Origin: Flavobacterium sp. 123
GTDB taxonomy: Bacteria; Bacteroidota; Bacteroidia; Flavobacteriales; Flavobacteriaceae
Direction: 5' to 3'
NCBI RefSeq assembly: GCF_003634825.1
Contig: NZ_RBXD01000001.1
Coordinates: 1,324,501 to 1,388,500 of the forward strand
Length of the DNA: 64,000 bases
Part shown: in pieces, positions 60,544 to 64,000 of the stretch
How positions within the stretch are numbered: the first letter of the stretch is position 1
How the letters are laid out: every line of letters begins with the position of its first letter
Translations under genes and position numbers: made by a program
The notes under the pieces: generated by a model
Told to the model about the DNA's origin: nothing
Database searches by the model: none
The model's input: only the letters and a program-made list of their open reading frames with translations

Positions 60544-62877
60544 ATGAAAAAAACAGTAGTATTAAATGCGTTAATTTTAATGCTTGGTGCGCAGACTTAC
60601 GCACAAAAAAAGTGGGTAGAAACTCCAAAAGGATCTTATAATCTTGTTCAAAACAATGGTGGACAAACCTTAGGATATTCACCAAAATCAGGAGTGAAAA
60701 TCATTCAAGTTGATGGTTTAGCCTTTAAAGATTTAAATAAGAATGGAGCATTAGACACCTATGAAGACTGGAGAAAACCAGTGGCAGAACGTGCTAAAGA
60801 TTTAGCTGCAAAAATGACCGTAGAACAAATTGCTGGATTGATGTTGTATAGCCGTCACCAAGCTGTACCAGCTTCTGAGGCTGGAATGTTTGCTGGAACG
60901 TATAATGGAAAACCTTTTTCTCAAAGCGGAGTTAAAGCATCGGATTTGTCTGATCAACAAATTGCTTTTTTGACCAATGATAATTTACGTCACGTGTTAA
61001 TGACTTCTGTTCAAAGCCCAGTTATTGCGGCAGAATGGAATAATAATATACAAGCATTAGTTGAAGGTATTGGAGTTGGAATTCCTGCAAATAACAGTTC
61101 TGATCCACGAAATGGTGCTAATAAAGATTCTGAATATAATGCAGGATCAGGTGGTTCTATATCGCAATGGCCAGAGGAATTAGGATTAGCGGCTACTTTT
61201 GACCCAACTATTACGGAACAATTTGGATCAATCGCTGGTAAGGAATACCGTGCTTTGGGAATCGCGACGGCATTATCGCCACAAATTGATTTGGCTACAG
61301 AGCCAAGATGGAATCGTTTTGTAGGTACTTTTGGAGAAGATCCAAAACTAGCAACTGATATGGCAAGAGCTTATGTAGACGGATTTCAGACTTCTCCAAA
61401 AGCTATTGATGTTTATGATGGATGGGGGAACTTGAGCGTTAATGCAATGGTAAAACACTGGCCAAGTGGAGGTCCTGAAGAAGGAGGTCGTGATGCGCAT
61501 TTTGCTTACGGAAAATTTGCTGTTTATCCAGGAAATAATTTTGAAACTCATTTAAAAACATTTACAGAAGGTGCTTTTAAATTGAATGGTAAAACTAAAA
61601 AAGCATCAGCTGTGATGCCTTATTATACGATTTCTTATAATCAAGATACTAAAAACGGAGAAAATGTTGGGAATGGATTTAGTAAATACATTGTTACTGA
61701 TTTATTGAGAAATAAATATGGTTATGATGGAGTAGTTTGTACGGATTGGTTGATTACAGCTAATGAAGGACCAACTCCAGATGTGTTTTCTGGTAAATCT
61801 TGGGGAGTTGAAAAGTTGACTGTTGCTGAAAGACATTACAAAGTTTTGATGGCGGGAGTAGATCAATTTGGAGGTAATAATGATATTAATCCTGTCCTTG
61901 AAGCTTACCAAATGGGAGTAAAAGAACATGGGGATATTTTTATGCGCAAGCGTTTTGAGCAATCAGCTGTTCGTTTACTTTTGAATATTTTTAGAGTTGG
62001 ATTATTTGAAAATTCATATTTAGATTCTGCTGAAACAAAAGCAATTGTAGGTAAACCTGAGTTCATGAAAGCGGGTTATGAAGCACAATTAAAATCGGTT
62101 GTGTTGATTAAAAATCAAAATAAAACATTGCCAATACAAAAAGGAAAGACCGTTTATATACCAAAAAGAGTTACTCCTGCAGGAATCAACTTTTTTGGGC
62201 AACCTTCTCCTGAAAAAATTGAGTATCCAGTTAATTTAGAATTAATTAAAAAACATTATACGGTAACGGATGACCCTAATAAAGCTGATTTTGCAATTGT
62301 ATTTATTAAAAGCCCAATAAGTGGAGGATATAGTAGAGCAGACAGAGAAGCTGGAGGAAATGGATATGTGCCAATTAGTTTGCAATTAAAAGAGTATACA
62401 GCAGTTGATGCACGAGCGCAAAGTATAGCAGCTGGAGATCCTGTGGTAGACCCAACAATTACAAACAGATCGTATTTGAATAAAACATCTAAATCAAATT
62501 CATACCCAGATTTAAATACGATTCTTGAAACTAAAAAAGCAATGAATGGTAAACCGGTTATTGTGTCAGTGAATATTTCAAATCCAATGGTTTTTGGAGA
62601 GTTCGAAAAAGATGTTGATGCAATAGTAGGTGAATTTGGAGTTCAAGTAGAAGCAATGATGGATATTATATCTGGTAAAACAGAACCTTCAGGATTGTTG
62701 CCTTTACAAATGCCTTTAAATATGTCTACTGTTGAAAAACAAATGGAAGACGTTCCTCATGATATGATTCCATATAAAGATGCTAATGGAAATGTATATG
62801 ATTTTGGTTTTGGATTAAACTGGAAAGGTGTAATTAAAGATGCTAGAACTGAAAAATATAGTGTTAAAAAACAGTAA
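60544..62877 (+). CDS. glycoside hydrolase family 3 beta-glucosidase-like, exported
   Basis: Protein of 777 residues with a signal peptide ending TYAQ. FKDLNKNGALDTYEDWRKPVAERAKDLAAKMTVEQIAGLMLY opens the GH3 barrel. The substrate-binding block includes LATEPRWNRFVGTFGEDPKLATDMARAYV and VKHWPSGGPEEGGRD. The nucleophile Asp is in YDGVVCTDWLI. The C-terminal sandwich has GEFGVQVEAMMDIISGKTEPSGLLPLQMP. It probably releases terminal beta-linked glucose in the periplasm. It has its own promoter and terminator. Confidence 0.94.
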   Translation: MKKTVVLNALILMLGAQTYAQKKWVETPKGSYNLVQNNGGQTLGYSPKSGVKIIQVDGLAFKDLNKNGALDTYEDWRKPVAERAKDLAAKMTVEQIAGLMLYSRHQAVPASEAGMFAGTYNGKPFSQSGVKASDLSDQQIAFLTNDNLRHVLMTSVQSPVIAAEWNNNIQALVEGIGVGIPANNSSDPRNGANKDSEYNAGSGGSISQWPEELGLAATFDPTITEQFGSIAGKEYRALGIATALSPQIDLATEPRWNRFVGTFGEDPKLATDMARAYVDGFQTSPKAIDVYDGWGNLSVNAMVKHWPSGGPEEGGRDAHFAYGKFAVYPGNNFETHLKTFTEGAFKLNGKTKKASAVMPYYTISYNQDTKNGENVGNGFSKYIVTDLLRNKYGYDGVVCTDWLITANEGPTPDVFSGKSWGVEKLTVAERHYKVLMAGVDQFGGNNDINPVLEAYQMGVKEHGDIFMRKRFEQSAVRLLLNIFRVGLFENSYLDSAETKAIVGKPEFMKAGYEAQLKSVVLIKNQNKTLPIQKGKTVYIPKRVTPAGINFFGQPSPEKIEYPVNLELIKKHYTVTDDPNKADFAIVFIKSPISGGYSRADREAGGNGYVPISLQLKEYTAVDARAQSIAAGDPVVDPTITNRSYLNKTSKSNSYPDLNTILETKKAMNGKPVIVSVNISNPMVFGEFEKDVDAIVGEFGVQVEAMMDIISGKTEPSGLLPLQMPLNMSTVEKQMEDVPHDMIPYKDANGNVYDFGFGLNWKGVIKDARTEKYSVKKQ

Positions 62878-62891
62878 GAATAATAAATTAT

Positions 62892-62923
62892 TAAAAAAGA
62901 CCATCAGCAATGATGGTCTTTTT
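62892..62923 (+). terminator. terminator of the GH3 gene
   Basis: AAAAAAGACCATC (62892-62904) and GATGGTCTTTTTT (62911-62923), a perfect 13-bp stem around a 6-base loop, followed by more T. Confidence 0.92.
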
Positions 62924-62974
62924 TTTTGGTTTAAAACGATTTGTTTGCTAGAATTGCTACTAATCAATAAAATT

Positions 62975-63017
62975 ATCTTTCTGAAATCACCGTTGTTATC
63001 TGTGATTTCAGAAAGAT
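62975..63017. terminator. 16-bp hairpin downstream of the GH63-type gene, without a T-run
   Basis: ATCTTTCTGAAATCAC (62975-62990) and GTGATTTCAGAAAGAT (63002-63017) pair perfectly around an 11-base loop. It starts 10 bases past the stop of the minus-strand gene. A T-run is nearly absent on either strand, so it may protect the mRNA 3' end rather than terminate. Confidence 0.55.
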
Positions 63018-63027
63018 ATTAAAGAAA

Positions 63028-64000
63028 CTATTCTGGTTTTACATATAATTGCCTAATAATTTCTGATATAAGACCTGTCCAACCCGTTTGGTGATTGGCA
63101 CCTAAACCTTTTCCAGTATCACCATCAAAGTATTCAAAAAACAAGTGGTTTTTGTTGAAAATTGGATCTTTTTGAAATTTTTCATATTCACCATACATCG
63201 GAATTTTTTTGTTAGCATCAGGAATGAAAAGTGACAATAATCGTTTAGAAACGCCCTCGGCAGCTTGTTTTATACTCATCATTTCCCCTGAATTAGTTGG
63301 GAATTCAACTTCGTATTCATTGCCATAATAACTAGAGAATTTCTCCAAAGAATCTAAAATCAAATAGTTCATTGGAAACCAAATAGGACCTCTCCAGTTC
63401 GAATTTCCACCAAACATATCACCTGTTGCTTCGGCTGGGGTATAATCAACCTGAACAGTTCCGCCTTCGTAATTAAATTTATAAGGATGGTCTTTATGGT
63501 ATTTAGATAGAGAACGAATTCCAAAATCAGATAAAAATTCTGTTTCATCAAACATGCGTTTCATGATCATTTTCATTCGGTGTCCTCTAAGAATTGCAAG
63601 TAAACGACTTTCGCCTTTACCAGGATTATCCCAACTAGAGATTAAGCTAGCAAGGTCTGGACGATTATTTAAAACCCATTCTACACGACGCTTGAAATCG
63701 GGTAATTTCTCTAATAATTCAGGAGTTAAAATTTCAACCGCAAATAAAGGGATTAAACCTACCATAGAACGAACTTTTAGAAGTTCAGCATCACCATTTT
63801 CTTTATGAAGCATATCATAATAAAACTGATCATCTTCGTCCCAAAGATTTAGTTTGTCACCACCAATTGCCTGCATGGCTCCAGCAATGTGCAAGAAGTG
63901 TTCAAAGAACTTAGAAGCCATATCCTGATAAACAGGATTTTCAAGAGCAATTTCGCAAGCAATACGCAACATGTTTAAGCTATACATAGCCATCCATCCT
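63028..64000 (-). CDS. GH63-type (alpha/alpha)6-barrel glucosidase, C-terminal part
   Basis: The frame is open to the window edge (Gly-Trp precede the first Met), so the gene is cut and about 323 C-terminal residues are visible. NSNWRGPIWFPMNYLILDSL and NKNHLFFEYFDGDTGKGLGANHQTGWTGLI are the conserved blocks of GH63-like glucosidases in bacteria. The N-terminus lies beyond 64000. It probably removes terminal alpha-glucose. It converges on the GH3 gene. Confidence 0.88.
   Translation of the reverse strand, partial: GWMAMYSLNMLRIACEIALENPVYQDMASKFFEHFLHIAGAMQAIGGDKLNLWDEDDQFYYDMLHKENGDAELLKVRSMVGLIPLFAVEILTPELLEKLPDFKRRVEWVLNNRPDLASLISSWDNPGKGESRLLAILRGHRMKMIMKRMFDETEFLSDFGIRSLSKYHKDHPYKFNYEGGTVQVDYTPAEATGDMFGGNSNWRGPIWFPMNYLILDSLEKFSSYYGNEYEVEFPTNSGEMMSIKQAAEGVSKRLLSLFIPDANKKIPMYGEYEKFQKDPIFNKNHLFFEYFDGDTGKGLGANHQTGWTGLISEIIRQLYVKPE

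Noticed and set aside
61348..61962. Minus-strand genes within the GH3 gene
   Set aside because: Short frames opposite a strongly conserved coding sequence; treated as shadows.

Overview
The window reads as chromosomal DNA of a Flavobacterium-like member of the Bacteroidota. It is AT-rich. Many promoters fit the Bacteroidota pattern TTG-N17-23-TANNTTTG, and signal peptides and lipoboxes are frequent. Gene families typical of the phylum are present: DUF4175, HU-CCDC81/SPOR, DUF2480, DUF3078, DUF5689 and a TonB-dependent receptor with a carboxypeptidase-like N-terminus. Gene order around suf and ybeY-mnmG also fits.

Layout. 1-8.7 kb: the end of an outer-membrane protein gene, gltX, a DUF4175 membrane protein overlapping ybeY, mnmG and a methyltransferase. 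Four parS-like sites surround mnmG, and one of them encodes the last residues of YbeY. 8.9-16.4 kb: an OmpH-like lipoprotein, a repeat-built membrane protein, a PIF1/RecD-like helicase, a SPOR protein, dprA, a 118-bp tandem array and trpS. 16.5-23 kb: minus-strand envelope and secreted enzymes (polysaccharide deacetylase, unknown lipoprotein, M1 and S8 peptidases, MBL hydrolase). 23-34 kb: the SUF iron-sulfur cluster locus (sufA, sufB, sufC, sufD, sufS, sufE, a DUF59 gene) followed by DUF2480 and DUF3078 genes. 34-44.8 kb: hflX, a DUF5689 lipoprotein with its TonB receptor, an MFS transporter, two oxidoreductases and rseP. 44.9-58.2 kb: tRNA-Asn, then a more accessory region with two paralogous modules (exported beta-barrel-like protein plus AraC regulator), an HxlR-flanked operon of exported proteins, a Bcr/CflA exporter and acyltransferases. 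58.2-64 kb: GH13, GH3 and GH63-type glycosidases.

The most notable structure is in and near the suf locus. Two small genes interrupt it: a 23S-intervening-sequence-type four-helix-bundle gene between sufB and sufC, and a GxxExxY (PD-(D/E)xK-like) gene between sufE and the DUF59 gene. Each is bracketed by its own family of inverted repeats. The first family (TTTGTTTAAAGTTTAA) also occurs as gene-less hairpins at other suf junctions. The second (AACCATATAAG-N-TATATAAG) also forms the ends of each unit in the 118-bp tandem array beside trpS, 16 kb away. This looks like two families of small-protein-plus-palindrome elements with gene-less, MITE-like derivatives. That reading is inference; the repeats themselves are directly visible.

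Most minus-strand genes at convergent junctions share A/T-flanked hairpin terminators with the plus-strand neighbour. Several promoters allowed start codons to be moved downstream of the longest reading frame (gltX, the SPOR protein, sufS, the MFS transporter).
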